Shown here: one piece after another, positions 1 through 14,495 of the stretch
Layout of the letters: each line of letters opens with the position of its first letter
Position numbering within the stretch: position 1 is the first letter of the stretch
Origin: Lepisosteus oculatus
Taxonomy: Eukaryota; Chordata; Actinopteri; Semionotiformes; Lepisosteidae
Assembly: GCF_040954835.1 (NCBI RefSeq)
Contig: NC_090706.1
Location: 38,759,148-38,823,147, forward strand
Direction of reading: 5' to 3'
Length of the DNA: 64,000 nt
Translations under genes and position numbers: made by a program
Notes under the pieces: model-generated
The model's input: the letters and a program-made list of their open reading frames with translations, nothing else
The model's database searches: none
Told to the model about the DNA's origin: nothing

Positions 1-1100
1 AATAAAGAATAGAAGGGACTAATAAATTCAATTACCTAGTCTAAAGAAGTTTTCCCTCATTGCTTAAGTTTTTGCCTGAACGTTTTTAAATGCTCACTAT
101 GCGATTAAAAAAAATGCATGGGCATAAGAGATTTGACTTCAGACTTTGCATTTCCACTAAAAACTCTTTGAAGATGGCCTTTATTTCAGGATTAACTTCA
201 CTGACCATGCTGATCTTGCATGAAGCTCGCAAGCTGCAGGGGTGAGCTGTGTGAGGGCTCTACGGAAACTTCCATATGGCCCGATTCAATTCAAAATTCA
301 ATTTTCAGGTCAAATCCTTCCAAGGGTTTTTAATGTGAAAACGCTTGTCCAGAAATGTGGCTGAATGTAAGTAAACTAACTTGATATAGTGCTTTTAAAG
401 GTGGTTTCGCAAGGCATTTCACAGAACAAGAAATACGCGTTGAGAGGAGAGAGTGGACGGGGCTGGGATATACAGAAGGAAAGCAAAGGGGCACAGAACC
501 GAAAGAGGCTGGGATGTGGTGTCCGTTTCAACAATAGCCCGTTATCAGATAAGCTGTGTTCAGTAAGGCCTTTTTAATTTATAACACTTCGGCCTGGATT
601 TAAAAGTATCATTTCTGCACTAGGAGCTGTTTGGGTTGGTATTCCAGCACTTTTACTGTGCAGTTTACTCCCTCGACGGTCTGAGTGAAAAAGAAGGCTC
701 AGATAAAACTTGAAGACGCAACAACATGCAATGCGGTGTCTTTCCCCACCTTTATGTACTTCTTTGCCAAAGGGCGTTCGGAAGCAATGGCCCTCGCTGT
801 CCACAAATCCCACATGAAGACCCCTGCTGGAGCAAGGGAAGAGGAATGCTTGTGCTCCACCCATATGTCCGTGGTCTCACTGCTTCTTCCAATTCAGGTC
901 TCAATGGAGCCGGCGTCTGTCCCCGCAAGGCAGGGTACGCCCTGGACAGGACGCCAGTCCGCAACAGGGCAGACGCACGCACACACGCGCGCCAGGGCCT
1001 GTTTTCCAGCAGCTGATTCAGTGTGGCAATTCATATGGGTTGGGAAGCAGGAAAGACTCGGGAGGGAAATAACATACAGACCGCTGCCCTTGGGGGGGGA
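1..1100. other. Intergenic spacer, nothing recognised
   Basis: AT-rich at the left, with a short CpG-containing stretch around 900-1,000. Only short, overlapping open frames on both strands with no recognisable domain, so no gene is called. Confidence 0.5.
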
Positions 1101-1900
1101 TGTCTGTCCCAGATATTGCTATGAAGCTCCCATGCATTTTCCTGGCCTCTGTACTGAGAGACTCTGCGACAGCACCTGAAGCGCAAACCTGGACTTATTT
1201 TGCCAGGCTTTGGGTAGGGAGGGTGGTGTCCAGAGAGTGGGGTATCAGACCCAGGCTGCACGCCCCATACTCTGGCACGTGGCCTGCAATTCATGGGCCA
1301 GTTAAAAGCTTTTTAAGATCCGGTCCAATTGTTCATGTTGCTCTCCAAGATGTCAGCATCCAAAACCTGGAAGATGGCGCTGTGCCTCAAAGCAATCGGC
1401 GGACCCCTGTGGGCATTTCAACATCAGCCCAAGTGAGCAAGGTGTGGACACACACATCCTTTAGGTTTCTGTGCAATGTAGCCTGGAGTGTCGTCCACCA
1501 GAGCTTAGCGGTTTTTGCTAATTTCTTGTACCGCAGGGGCCTCACCCCCAGCCCTCGCTGTGTTAGGGTGGGCTGTAGTGAGGAGGAGACTGTGACCCCT
1601 CTACTCGTGTCCTGTCATTTCTCTAAGGCTTTCTGGGCCCAGTTTGAGGACTGGTTACAGGCCCTTTCACCTCACCTTTCCCTGACCACTGCCTTCATAG
1701 TGTACAGCATCTCTCCTGTCAAGGAACAAGTAATAGGTGTATTCCATGCTGAAAAAAAGAAGAAAGAGAACACAACGTTTCTCTACGCATGCTGACGCAG
1801 CTACCCACCTGAATCTCTCCTGTCAGACTACCTTCTGATGTGTTTGACAGAATTGGGGGCCGCGGTGAACAGCCCTGTGGAGAGTGAGGAACATGGGGGT
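1100..1900 (+). mobile_element. Decayed LINE ORF2 C-terminal fragment
   Basis: A + strand frame reads NFLYRRGLTPSP, then a Cys-containing stretch with GCSEEETVTPLLVSC, then FSKAFWAQFEDWLQ. This Cys-rich pattern followed by an aromatic helix is typical of the zf-RVT-like end of non-LTR retrotransposon ORF2 proteins. No reverse-transcriptase core is visible, the surrounding frame is broken, and a second short element is inserted at 1,722-1,812. The clade (Tx1/L1-like or other) cannot be decided. It is a relic, not a working gene. Confidence 0.55.
1709..1825 (-). mobile_element. Short insertion flanked by a 13-bp target duplication
   Basis: A roughly 91-bp insert (1,722-1,812) is flanked by perfect copies of atctctcctgtca at 1,709-1,721 and 1,813-1,825. 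The interrupted LINE sequence appears to resume after the second copy. The insert shares its sequence with the foldback element at 29.48-29.65 kb (ggaacaagta, tattcc, cacaacgtttc, ctgacgcagct), so it is a shortened member of the same family. Confidence 0.65.
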
Positions 1901-2124
1901 GTTCAAAGGCATCGAGGTCCCAGTCAAGGCAGCAGGTAGCCTGGCCCTGTCCATTATTAGAGAGAACTATCATCTCAGAGATCTGTGGAGAGAAGGGAGG
2001 GAGGAAGCAGAAAATCTGTGGACAATAGAGGGCACAGGACTGTACCTCAAGAACCTGTGATACTGATTATCATGTAAAGGGAAACAAAAGCATTTGACTT
2101 TTTTTGGAAGTGATTCAAAATGAT

Positions 2125-2399
2125 GTAAGTCATTAGGGTGATGTGGTGGCTCTGTGCTTGTGGCTGGAAAGTTGCTGGTTCAAATCCCGCAGCCGGCAGA
2201 GGAATCCTACTCTGTTGGGCCCCTGAGCAAGGCCCTTCACCCCAGCTGCTCCAGGGGTGCCCTATAAATGCCTGACCCTGTGCTCTGACCCCAAGCTTCT
2301 CTCTCTGTCTGTGTGTCTCATGGAGATCAAGCTGGGATATGCAAAAAGACAAATTCCTAATACAAGAAATTGTATAGGGCTAATAAAGTGATGTAATGT

Positions 2400-2400
<1 letters not shown>
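2125..2400 (+). mobile_element. tRNA-derived SINE, + orientation
   Basis: A tRNA-like head carries a Pol III box B (GGTTCAAATCC, 2,177-2,187). It is followed by a gagcaaggcccttcacccc body and a tail ending near gctaataaagtgatg. A second copy about 270 bp long and in the opposite orientation lies at 9,136-9,397; the two align through head, body and tail, so the boundaries are well supported. Confidence 0.8.
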
Positions 2401-4752
<2,352 letters not shown>

Positions 4753-6180
4753 AACATAAGGACCCCACCCCCAAGTTTTTTTTCTCTCTCCCCCCCCCCC
4801 CCCCTTCCTCCTCCCTCCTCCTCCTCCCCCCGAGTATCCACGACACTCTCCCAGACCAGCAGGAAAGGAAAAACCGACAACAACAACAAAAGACACACAC
4901 ATAAACCTCTTAAGCCTGCCGTCACGATATTTCCTGAGCCCGACCGCGACTCCGGCCTGGGATTGACTGGAACACTGTGAACCCTCGTCCTGTGGTTAAG
5001 GAAAGGAGAGAACCCCCCCCTCCTACCCCTACTCCCTACTGCCCCCTGCAGGCAGGCCGAAACAGGTAGGGGCTTCCTCGCCCGCGAGCCTGGCCTAAAA
5101 TGGCCGCCGCCACAGCTTGCAGCCCCGGCTGCTGCACAGCTCCCTAAGACCGTAGGAGGCAGAGATGTGCGTCGCTCTCCCCACCCCCCCAGATATACTA
5201 GGCCGCGTTTCTTATCAAGGTTTAGGACTACATCCTCTGGATTCCAGCCTTTCTTTTTTTTATTTTATTTTCCCAGTTGTTTTTTTTTTTTAAAAAAGCG
5301 GGGAGGGTTTGGGCAGCGATTGTGAGTTTACTGTATTATTCCCAGACGACCTCTGTTTTTTTTTCCTCCTCCTCCTCCCTCGTTATAATTAAGATTAGAT
5401 TACTGCTTGTTATTTTAGGTGTTTGCTTTTTTTTTTGCTTTTTTAAAAAAAAATAGTTTAAATGTACTTTTGTAAATGACTTTATGTGTATTTAAGTGGG
5501 GTATATTAAGTCATTTTCCCTGGGGGGGGCTCTTCTGCATCTCAGTATCCAATTGTAGTCAATTGCAGTGAACTCGATTTAGTCCTTGGCAGTTTAAATT
5601 GGGTAGCAGCTAGTTCTGTGATTACCAAGGCTATCAAGTTAATTGTGACTTCTTTGCAGACACCTAGCGTGCAACTCAATATTTCTTCAAATCTTGCGAT
5701 CAGGCGTGACTTATTGATCCTCAAAAAGACAAATTTAAGAAGCATGTTTGCCGATTGTAAGGACTAGGTCAAATTAAACACTTAGGTTCACTGCCGTTGT
5801 TACTAAACCAGGGAATTCAGTTTCTTCCACCAGTACCTGGGGTGGAATCTTCTCTTTACTGTGTATGTTAAAATCGTTAATAGTTAACATGATTATTGTT
5901 ATAGTTGCTATGGTGAGAAATTGTTTTCAGCTTCTGAAGATTTCTAAGATGCGTTTACAAGTTTTATCTGAGCCTTTTCCCTATTTTTCAGTCAAGCCGT
6001 TAAATAAAATGGACTTCAGACTCGCTTACAAGAAAGTAAACCCCTTAATGTCTCATTGTGTTCTTGGTACACAGGTCAGCCTCTTAATGTTGTTAATTTC
6101 CTATACCCAGTAAATTGTATGTATGTTTTGTTTTTGGATTTTTTTTCCATTTAAAATAAAACTTTTTACTCTATAGAAGT
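4753..6180 (+). other. hnrnpa0: hnrnpa0 3'UTR with poly(A) signal
   Basis: A stretch with no coding frame follows the stop: a poly-C/CT tract (4,785-4,830), several T-rich runs, then AU-rich sequence. AATAAA at 6,155-6,160 is the best poly(A) signal, followed by T-rich sequence. A long AU-rich 3'UTR is usual for this gene. The 3' end is inferred. Confidence 0.6.
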
Positions 6181-8270
6181 TACTTTTATTTGAGGAAATA
6201 TGCTTTATTTAAATCAGTTAATGATCCATTTTTTCTACAGTGTTTGAATATTTCACTTGATTCCAAATTGGATGATGGATGCAGGCCATGTGCGTCCTTC
6301 TGTTGTACTTGATACAGCTGCGTACTGAGCTCTTTGCTGTTTCCATCTAGGTCTTCCATGTTTCAAGTGGTCTTGCCCATTACTTGTCATGTATATTACG
6401 TGCAGCTTAACTAGTTTTCACATACACTTTAATGGAATTTCTTTTTTCCTTTCTACAAAGAAAATAGTGCCCTTTAAGTACCACGAAAAACCCGGCTCCC
6501 AGGTTCTCATGTTTAATGTTAAACCTAACCTTCTGTGGCAAACTAAATATATAAGTGTCTTTTCCCAAGTGGAGCCTAAGCCTCCTGTTTCAGTACTGTT
6601 TAGTCAACAAAAAGCTGGATTCATACTGTTAGCTGTGTCTTCTGCACCGTGGAAATCTCCAAGTGTGTACTCCAGAGAGCTGTAGAAACTGATCTCCGAA
6701 AGTCCATAGGAAATGCAACTCAGGTTTGTAGAAAGACTTCATACAATATATCGAAAACACGCTTTCTTTAGAAGAATGGAAGAAGTTTTAATTAAAAGTA
6801 GCAGTTTTAACAGGAAACCCTATCTGGGAGGTCTGCATTTAACTAGCAGGAAATTGCATGCTTCTGAAAACTACCATTATCCATACCTCTCAGTCTTCTT
6901 TGCATAGTAATCATACACATCTTGGGGGGGAAAAGTATAAAATGGGGAAACTCAGATTTCTACTTTATTAACTTTCACTTTGTGAATGCAGTGGGCCAGC
7001 TTTCCCGTAATTAAGAGCTGAGTTATAAAGATAAGATTTGATGTAACTATTGACTCATTAAAACAGTTGACTTATGTTTTAACTATTCAGTGTTTAAAGC
7101 TGATGCTGGTAATAGGCTATCTGTGATGTTTTATAACCCACTATTCCCGCCAGCCCTCAGTAACGAAGGTCTTACCGGAGTCTGGCTTAGTGTTCCTTAG
7201 TGCTCCTCAAGATATTTATGCGACCAAAAGCAAGGAGAGCAGCGTTAATATTCAAGGTTTGTGACTTTAGGTATGTCTATCTTATGCTTCATAATCATCT
7301 ACCCCCCCCTCCCTTCACTCAAACCAAAATTATACTCATTGTTTGTGATCATGTTTTACTAGGTGTTGCATTCCATAATTAAGTTTGAGAGCCACGAGAA
7401 ATCTAAAGTTATTTTGTTTTTAAAAAAAACTAGGTGATTCCTAAAAAGGTTTAAGTTATAGTGTTTTGAAATTTTGATTGGGAAGATCTTGGAAAAACAC
7501 GATGTCCTAAAAGTCAAAGCTGGGGATAGCAGATAGGGGAATAGTCTTGCCACACTGTATTTTAAATTCCTAATTGGCATTTCTTTATCAATTGAGGCTT
7601 TGTCTTTTTGACATCTCTAATATAATTGCCCGATACCTTGTTTTAATATTTGCCTGATTGGTGAAAGCACTAAACTTTTTAGCTGTGTGCACAATTAATA
7701 GTGTTCTGCTGAATGCTTACTCATAAGGACCCTTTTAGAAAGGCTCTAGGGTTGTGATTATTCAGTTATCAAGCAAGAAGTTAATGAAATCTATGGGCTT
7801 GTTCTGGTAATTTTGGTACCTGGGATCACAGGCATAAGTGTGAGAACCATAAGAAAGTACTCAGAAATTCCTTCCAGGGATTTGTGATGGAAGTTTTTTT
7901 TTATGATTTGATCAAATCAAAAACACATCTTCCCTAACTGAGAAGACTTCAGGGTGTATTGGTGTTTGACTTAGTGTGTTCTGAATTACAGCTGCCCAGT
8001 CATTAAAGGTATCTTTTTTTTTTTCTTTTCCTTCCCCTCATTCCAGAACGCAGCCTGCGTAATGCTGGAATTTGAAACCCTTTCCTAAATTACCTTTCCC
8101 AAAGTACCGTCGACTGAACAGGATCCGCAAAGAGCCTGGTCCTGATCTTGGAAGGAGAAGGGAAGCACATTGTATCAGGTGAGCAAGGGCTTCTTGTTTT
8201 AGTTTTCAGAAGGGAAATCAATACATTCGGAAGGGTATCCCGGATACTAGTACCTGCTTTGCTGTGACCG
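6180..8270. other. Intergenic spacer, nothing recognised
   Basis: AT-rich with several T homopolymer runs. No open frame over about 100 codons, no box B SINE head and no LINE tail was seen. It could hold conserved non-coding elements, which cannot be recognised from one sequence. Confidence 0.4.
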
Positions 8271-8274
8271 CTAC

Positions 8275-8445
8275 ACATTACACACTTTTGAGCGTTGGGC
8301 CCATCTAGCCCATTCGGAGGTTGGTAGCTAATTGATCAAGGATCTCATCCAGCTGTCTTGAAGGAAGGCAACGTATCGGCCTGGCTGGGTAGTATGTTAC
8401 CTACTCCCACAACCCTTTGGGTAAAGAGATTGGGCATCGCTGGAG
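8275..8445 (-). repeat. Dispersed repeat family D, copy 1
   Basis: Reads gcccatctagcccattcggagg, then an attgatcaaggatctcatccag segment, then aaccctttgggtaaagaga. The same order of motifs occurs at 27.05, 28.93, 17.3 and 33.6 kb, the last two in the opposite orientation. This identifies an interspersed element of unknown class. Confidence 0.55.
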
Positions 8446-9135
8446 TTAAGCTACTGGTACGTTGGGTCGCCAACTATGTTGGAAGATATTTGAATGCTAT
8501 GGATGTCACAGCTGTCAGGCTGTGTGTCTTGCTACCACTTTATTCAGCCAAATTTTGCCCCCCAAAAAAGAGCTGTGGACGGAAGTGTTCTCGTGAGATG
8601 TTAAGGCTCTGAACCTGCCGTCCCGGGCGATTTCTGCAGGCAGTAGAGTGTTCCTCACCCTGACTCCTCTGGGGCTTCCTGTGTGGCGGTCTGGCACTCT
8701 TTTAGAAGGGAAGCGATTTCGGATTCTGCCGCCGCCACCCCCTCTCAAAACCATCCTTTGGGAATCCCTTCCCATGGTAGGCTTTCAAGGAGGTGTGGCT
8801 GCTACTCTCGTTAGTCCCGAAATCCATTTGTGCCCACGTGAAGCCGGGATATTCGGATATGGAAATTAGCCTTTTTTCCCCAGAACCGACCCCAACAGAA
8901 GACGGGCAATTTGCTTCCCCACCCCCTCCTCCTTCTTTTGTTCGTCCTCGGCTCCTCCTCTCATGTCCATATGCGCAGTGGGGCCATCTGTCTCCCCACG
9001 CAGGGTCCCAGTGTTCCCGCAGGGTTTCAGCGTATCTGCAAATGAGAAGCTGCTTGTGGCCTGAGGGTTTTGTCTTCAGATGGGCTGGAAAACTGGCTCC
9101 TGACCCAGGGCTTCTGCGTTTTCTTTTAGACCTTT

Positions 9136-9397
9136 AGATCAGATCGCTTTATTGGCCAGATGCAATTTCTTGCATGGGGAATTTGTTTTTTCGCAGACCC
9201 CAACCTGCTCTCCATGAGACACGCAGACGGGGAGAGAGAAGCTTGGGGTCAGAGCGCAGGGCCAGCCGTTTATACGGCGCCCTGGAGAAGCTGGGGTGAA
9301 GGGCCTTGCTCGGGGGCCCAACGGAGTAGGATTCAAACCGGCAACCTTCCAGCCACAGGCGCAGATCCTTAGCCACAGTGCCACCGCTCCGCCCCAT
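9136..9397 (-). mobile_element. tRNA-derived SINE, full length, reverse orientation
   Basis: Read on the - strand it has a box A-like TGGCTAAGGAT, a box B-like GGTTTGAATCC, the GAGCAAGGCCCTTCACCCC body and a tail ending in CCAATAAAGCG. It aligns along its length with the + strand copy at 2,125-2,400. Having both Pol III boxes suggests a near-complete copy. Confidence 0.8.
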
Positions 9398-9399
9398 AA

Positions 9400-10450
9400 C
9401 CCGTTCCCTTCCCCTCCCCCACGCTCAGACCTGTTTACTCATTGGGGTCGTCGCTCTGAAAACATCCGCTGTGTGGTATTTCAGAACCCAGGCATACTCG
9501 TCCAGAGGGACTTGAATTAAGGTACCTGGGATCTCGGAGGACATTTCTGCCAGCGTCCCCTGATGTATGCAGGTGCTAAATTTCCCCCCCTGTATGTGAT
9601 GGGGGGGGTATGTATGTGTGCTCGCAGAGGAAATGCATACCACTGATGGGTGAAAGATGGCACCGATTACAAAATGGTGCAGATCCCCGAGACAGAGCTC
9701 TGAATCTAAGGGGAACTTTTGAGTAGGAACTCGATGCAGGCTAAAGCCTTACCCTCTGAGCTGTGCTAATCCAGACCCTGTGATGTCCTTGACGTTATTT
9801 TAATGCACGCAACAGAGCACAAGGTAACCACGGCCTCTGGTATTCCAGCCCTCCATCATCTCATTAGTTGACTGGAATTGGCGTGCACGTATTTCATTCC
9901 TGCACAAATCAGCCGGTTCGTCCTGCGCCTATTCTTAGTGCTCCCAGTGGGCTCGTGCTTGGGGGTCTTTTGGGTTGTGCGGGGTGGTGATGAGCTTATT
10001 TGAAGGGCTTTATTAGCCACAGCACATAACAGCTGACAGAATTACTCCCGGGGGCCAGACACGTGTGGGACCAGCTGTTGCAACCAACCCTCTGAACACA
10101 CCAGGCGGCCAAATCCCGGTTTGTGCTGGTTGAACAGAAAGAGGGTGATGTGTTAAAACAGACGAGCCTGCATTTAGAGGAGTCCACAGACGTTTTTTGG
10201 AAGTTTCCTTTCCTTAAAACAAAAGCTGCGAGTAGTTCCTGTGGGTAGGAGAACACTCCTAAGTGAGCAGTTTCATTTTTAACGCTGTTGGATTGCGCAC
10301 AAAGCTGAAAGAGATGTCTGTGCACGTTTGTGTGAAGCAGCTGCTGAGCATCCATTCCAGTCCGCTAAAGCATTGGCGAATTAGCGACGTGCTCGCATTC
10401 CTCGAGTTGCTATTAAAAGAGGCAACAAGAACCGCACGTTTACTGTCAGG
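9400..10450. other. Intergenic spacer
   Basis: Mixed composition with a short G-run and tatgtatgtg near 9,600. No gene or recognised repeat was found. Confidence 0.35.
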
Positions 10451-10479
10451 GCCTGCGAGAGACTGCGAACAGGCAGGGC

Positions 10480-10960
10480 AGCAGAAGGCGCGTTTCGGCG
10501 CCGACGGGGTGCCGGGAGAGCTGGAAATGGCGGAGGGGAAGTGGGCGTGACGTCACGGGCGAGAGGACCCGGATATTTTCCTGCGCGCGGCTCGTGTGGC
10601 ACGGGACTGCCGGAAGTGGGGGGTGTCGGGCTTGGCAGGAAGTCGAGATCGGGGGGGAAGCGAGGAGGCACTCGGGCTTACTGGCCCACTACCTACCCTG
10701 ATGCGGTGAAGTCTTTTATTTAAACACCAGATGGCGGTGACTCTTGCGCGCTTTGTCAGGCCGAGGCGGACGAAGTCGGGCAGCGATGGTCACGTGTCTT
10801 TCCGCAATCGCCGCGCTGCGTAGCGGGAGAGCCGTGCGTGGAGACCGTGGTTCCTATGGCAACGCCGCTATGGCGGACACGGCGGCCTGTTCTGCAGCTC
10901 TGGCGACGCGCCCTTGTGTCTGGCCGTGGGCTCATGAACAGCCATTCATCGGCCGCGGGT
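10480..10960. promoter_or_regulatory. Orphan CpG-rich promoter-like island
   Basis: A CpG-dense block in AT-rich spacer. It contains a perfect CRE TGACGTCA (10,548-10,555), an ETS/GABPA site ccggaagt (about 10,610), YY1-like agatggcggt (10,729-10,738) and an RFX X-box-like GGTTCCTATGGCAAC (10,849-10,863). Together these are characteristic of a housekeeping promoter. It lies 3.5 kb upstream of klhl3 exon 1 with no coding gene attached. It may drive a non-coding RNA, an alternative klhl3 first exon, or serve as an enhancer. Confidence 0.55.
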
Positions 10961-11699
10961 TAGCCTCAGGGTTATGGCTCCGTATTTTTGGGAGAAATGT
11001 TTTTTTTTTTTTGAGAGCGTGTTGCATAGTAGTCCCGAAGCGCTTATCGCGTTGAACATGGACACCGACTGAATGGTGTCTTTCCGGTAGAGAGAGATTT
11101 GGTCACATCACTTTTTATTGGGATAGAAGAGTGCTTTTCGGCACTTATAAACGGCTTTTAAAAACATTGCGCGTCGGCAGATATTCGCTTTTTGATTTTG
11201 TTCCATCCCTCAGGAAGGTTTTATGTTCCTTTGCTACTTTAAACGTTAAGCCTTTTTATTAAGGTTAATAAATCGGAACAGCATGACCACCTCTTAAAAC
11301 GCGTTTTTGATAAACGTGGAGGGAACATTTAAAACCAAAAACGTGCGAGATTTAAAAAAAAAATCAATGCACACACGAGTTTTGTCACCTTCACCCATCA
11401 TTTGAAGTTACAGCACCATTCAGCGGAAATGTGCAATAATTCATTTTCCAATTTCATAAGATGACACCTTACGTATTCACTTTTGGAACACACGGGGGCA
11501 GCAGTTACTTTAAAGTGGGTTTGAAACGAGTCGTGTCAGCTTGAGCAATTACTGCATTCAATAAAAGCAATCAGCTTAATCTCCTTCTTACATTCGAGAA
11601 GCTGTTTCTTCAGTTAATACGTACTGGGGGGAAGCCTCTTATCATTGTTGGGTTTAAGGTGTGATACTCTTTCTAACACTGTTTTCTCTTTACACTCAG

Positions 11700-11960
11700 A
11701 GGCTATCCTGGAGCTCAGCTGGCTGGCGTGAAGTTGGCGTGTGCTCTCCGTGTGCTGCCCGGAGCTGCCCCGCGTGCCCCGCCAGCTGCCCAGAGCAGCT
11801 CTCATGCGATGACTGTTTTACAGGTCACGCAGACTTGGCTACGAATCCACGGACTGGAATATCACTGATGGGCGCTCTTTTTAAAAAAAAAACGAAAAGC
11901 GGTGGAAAAAAATATTGTGATTTAAAAAAATATATATTTAATAAAAGTATTTGAGTATCG
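11700..11960 (+). ncRNA. Possible terminal exon of a non-coding transcript
   Basis: A good 3' splice site (a pyrimidine-rich tract ending tacactcag at 11,699) is followed by GC-rich sequence and an AATAAA at 11,940-11,945. With the promoter-like island about 1 kb upstream, this could be the last exon of a short spliced lncRNA. No convincing donor was identified and the frame is not recognisable protein, so this is a weak call. Confidence 0.2.
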
Positions 11961-12439
11961 GTGCCGTCCTCTTTCTCTTACCAAGGTTCGGAGTTGTGTG
12001 TTCCGAGCTGCTGTTGTATGTTTTTCTTCCAGGTACAGTTACCGTCTACAGAGCAGTACTCGGGTGTAGCTTAAGGGTGGTTGTACTGTGCAGGGGAGAA
12101 GTGAATACTTGGAACTATGCACTTAGATTTGAATGTACTTTTCGTGACTGCTCCTGTTCAGACCTTTCAGATTGGGTGCTCATTCACGAAGGCTCCAGCA
12201 CTACGAGTACCTGCCTTCCTGCCTTCAATAAATGCATGTCTAGTTTCTGGAATTGATGGAGTTTGCATCCCCGTTGCTTCCAGATTCTTTTTAATCCTTT
12301 GGGAATAGTGTCTATAAACACTACTGTCGGCTGTGTATTCCGGACACTCTAGTTGCTATGAAACGAGCTCTGTGCGATTGTGATGTTGTGATTGTTTCCC
12401 CACTGTGGCCGAAAAAGAGTGGTGAATGTGGCTCCGTAC

Positions 12440-12600
12440 TTGAAACCAGAAGACCGGGTTCGTATTGCAGGTGGGACACGGGTGTCATACCCCTGAGCAA
12501 GAGGGTTTGTTCAGATTGCCCCGGTTACGTGCCCAGTTGTTTAAACTGGTGCCAATGCATGTTACCTCAGATAAATTGTGCCGTAATTGATCAATCTTAA
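12440..12600 (+). mobile_element. Degenerate SINE (family A)
   Basis: A weak box B-like segment (ccgggttcg) precedes cacgggtgtcatacccctgagcaag and then ccggttacgtgcccagttg. This order is shared with the SINE copies at 48.9, 58.1 and 61.9 kb. Degenerate but recognisable. Confidence 0.5.
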
Positions 12601-13029
12601 GAGCAGTATAGCCCAGCTTCCTCCCGTGTTAAGTGGGAGCACCTGCACATATTAGGCAAGCTCCAAAGCTCCTCTATTTGGTTGTCAGCAGTCGTTTTTA
12701 CTATACTGATATTGATTCCAAATCAGCTGGGTCTGTTGGAGCGGTGTGGCGTAAGGCACCTTATTTAACAGTAGCAGCAGTGTCCCAACCTGGGTCTTGA
12801 GTCCCTTCCACTCTGGGGCTGAGGGCCTTTAGGTGCCCCGTTTTATCCTTCTGGAAAAGCACTAATGCTCGAGAGTCCGGTACATTGATAGTCCGACCAA
12901 AATAAGGAGGGGGGTGGGGGATTTCGGTGTTTCTGTTGGCCTTTCTCATTGGACACTCAGTAGCAGGTCTAGATGCGGGGGGGCCTAGAAACTTTGTGGG
13001 TCCTAATGCCCCAGGGTAGTGAAGGGGAT

Positions 13030-13290
13030 GCTACAGTGTAAAAAAAACATAAAACCAAGGTCCTGACTGGTTATTAGGGATCCCAGGACATTTATCAGAA
13101 AGAGTAGGGCTGTTGACCCCAGTGTCCTGGCCAAATTCCCCCCTGGTCTTTACAAATCATAGCCACCTAATAATCCCCAATTATGACCTGGCTTCATCAC
13201 ACTCCCACCTGATTGCTGATCCTGCTGGTGCACTCTGTCTGCCGTTGCATCCATAAAAGTGCTATATAAATGTGTAAGAAATCATCATAC
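13030..13290 (+). repeat. Dispersed repeat family C, copy 1
   Basis: Contains accaaggtcctgac, a ccagtgtcctggccaaatt segment, cacctaataatcccc, and ends aagtgctatataaatgt, which is an L2/CR1-type LINE tail. Relatives lie at 19.44, 25.09 and 36.02 kb. Probably a LINE-mobilised non-autonomous element. Confidence 0.6.
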
Positions 13291-13970
13291 CAAGGCCTTA
13301 TGCGACAACCCAGGATCAGCACTCCCCAGACATTGGAAGTGAGGACGAAGACCAACAGTGAAGAAGGTTCTCGCTCCTGTCGAGGCCTGCCCGGCTATCG
13401 TCATCACAATGTCTAGTTCCAGAATTGCGGGTAACCAAATTGCAGAGCTAAAAATAGCTTATTTTTCAGACTGCATACTGTATTGCAGAAGAAACTAGAA
13501 GCTCGACTGGAAAAAATGAAAGCTTATGTGCTTGCCTGTTAAGACAATTTGTATTTTATAACTTAGCACATGATCAGCAGAAACAAATTACTGCGCTCGT
13601 GTTTTAGGAGACATACTCTCGTGTTACATTGTCCATTGACACGGGTTTCCTACAGCTGTTGGCTTTGCATAAGAGAGACAGTGAAAGTAAGATGCGTTAA
13701 AACAGCCTATTCCACGTTACCAATCAACAATGGTGATAACGTAGTCGCACAATCAATAAAACAAAATTACGAGCGTGTTCATTTCTCAATAGCAGATCAT
13801 TCGTGATATACTGCAGTAGGCTGCTCATGTCCTATGAAGACTGTTCACAGCCAGCTGTAGAAAGATACACAGAAAGGCGATTGCATGTTTTCTCACATAC
13901 CATGTCTCTATATTAAAATACATGACAGTTTTGTTTGACCTCTTCTGTGTTACGCTCAGTTATAACCCCC
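13290..13970. other. Intergenic spacer before klhl3
   Basis: AT-rich. A short open frame at about 13,570-13,800 has no recognisable domain. Nothing else is supported. Confidence 0.35.
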
Positions 13971-14481
13971 CCACATGTTGCTCGGCTGCTCAGACTGCAC
14001 AGTGTTAAGTGTCGGCTCGCACTGGAAGGGGCGGCGCTCTTCAGCGCTTCGACAGCAGCCTCAGTCTTCACCGTGTCACGTTTTTTGTCGAACGATACAG
14101 GTTTTGGGGGTGACCGTTTCATGACAGCGTGTTATGGATCACGGGGGGTCTTTCGGGGGGAGGAGGGGGGCTGCGACGCTCTCGCGCACTCGGGGGGTCC
14201 GCACGCGCACAGAGAGTGGAAGAGGGAAAGAAAGGGGGGGTTGGAGCAAGGAGACCTGGGAAAAAAATAGCAAGGAGAGGGAGGGGGGAGGTGTGTCCTT
14301 CCCTCTCATTCACCGGTCTGCTGTGCAGCGGAGGAAGAGGGCTGGCGAACTCGGGAGCTGGTCCGTCCTGTACCCCTGAGCGGCGCTGCGCCAGACCCCC
14401 GCCCGGCTCTCGCCGTGAGCAGCAGCAGCAGCAGGGTGTGAGCGGACAGCCGGACAGCACCCATGCGCTAGGACCGGAACC
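13970..14481 (+). promoter_or_regulatory. klhl3: klhl3 promoter region and 5'UTR
   Basis: GC- and G-rich block leading into exon 1, with a (CAG)5 run at about 14,419-14,434. The start site cannot be placed exactly. The three-codon ORF ATG CGC TAG at 14,463-14,471 would be an upstream ORF 10 bp before the main ATG if transcribed. The main ATG at 14,482 has a strong Kozak context (A at -3, G at +4). Confidence 0.55.
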
Positions 14482-14495
14482 ATGGAAGATGCAGG
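14482..14495 (+). CDS. klhl3: klhl3 coding exon 1
   Basis: Encodes MEDAG in part and ends at a GTGAGT donor. The two leftover bases join exon 2 in frame. The ATG context aaccATGg is strong. Confidence 0.8.
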
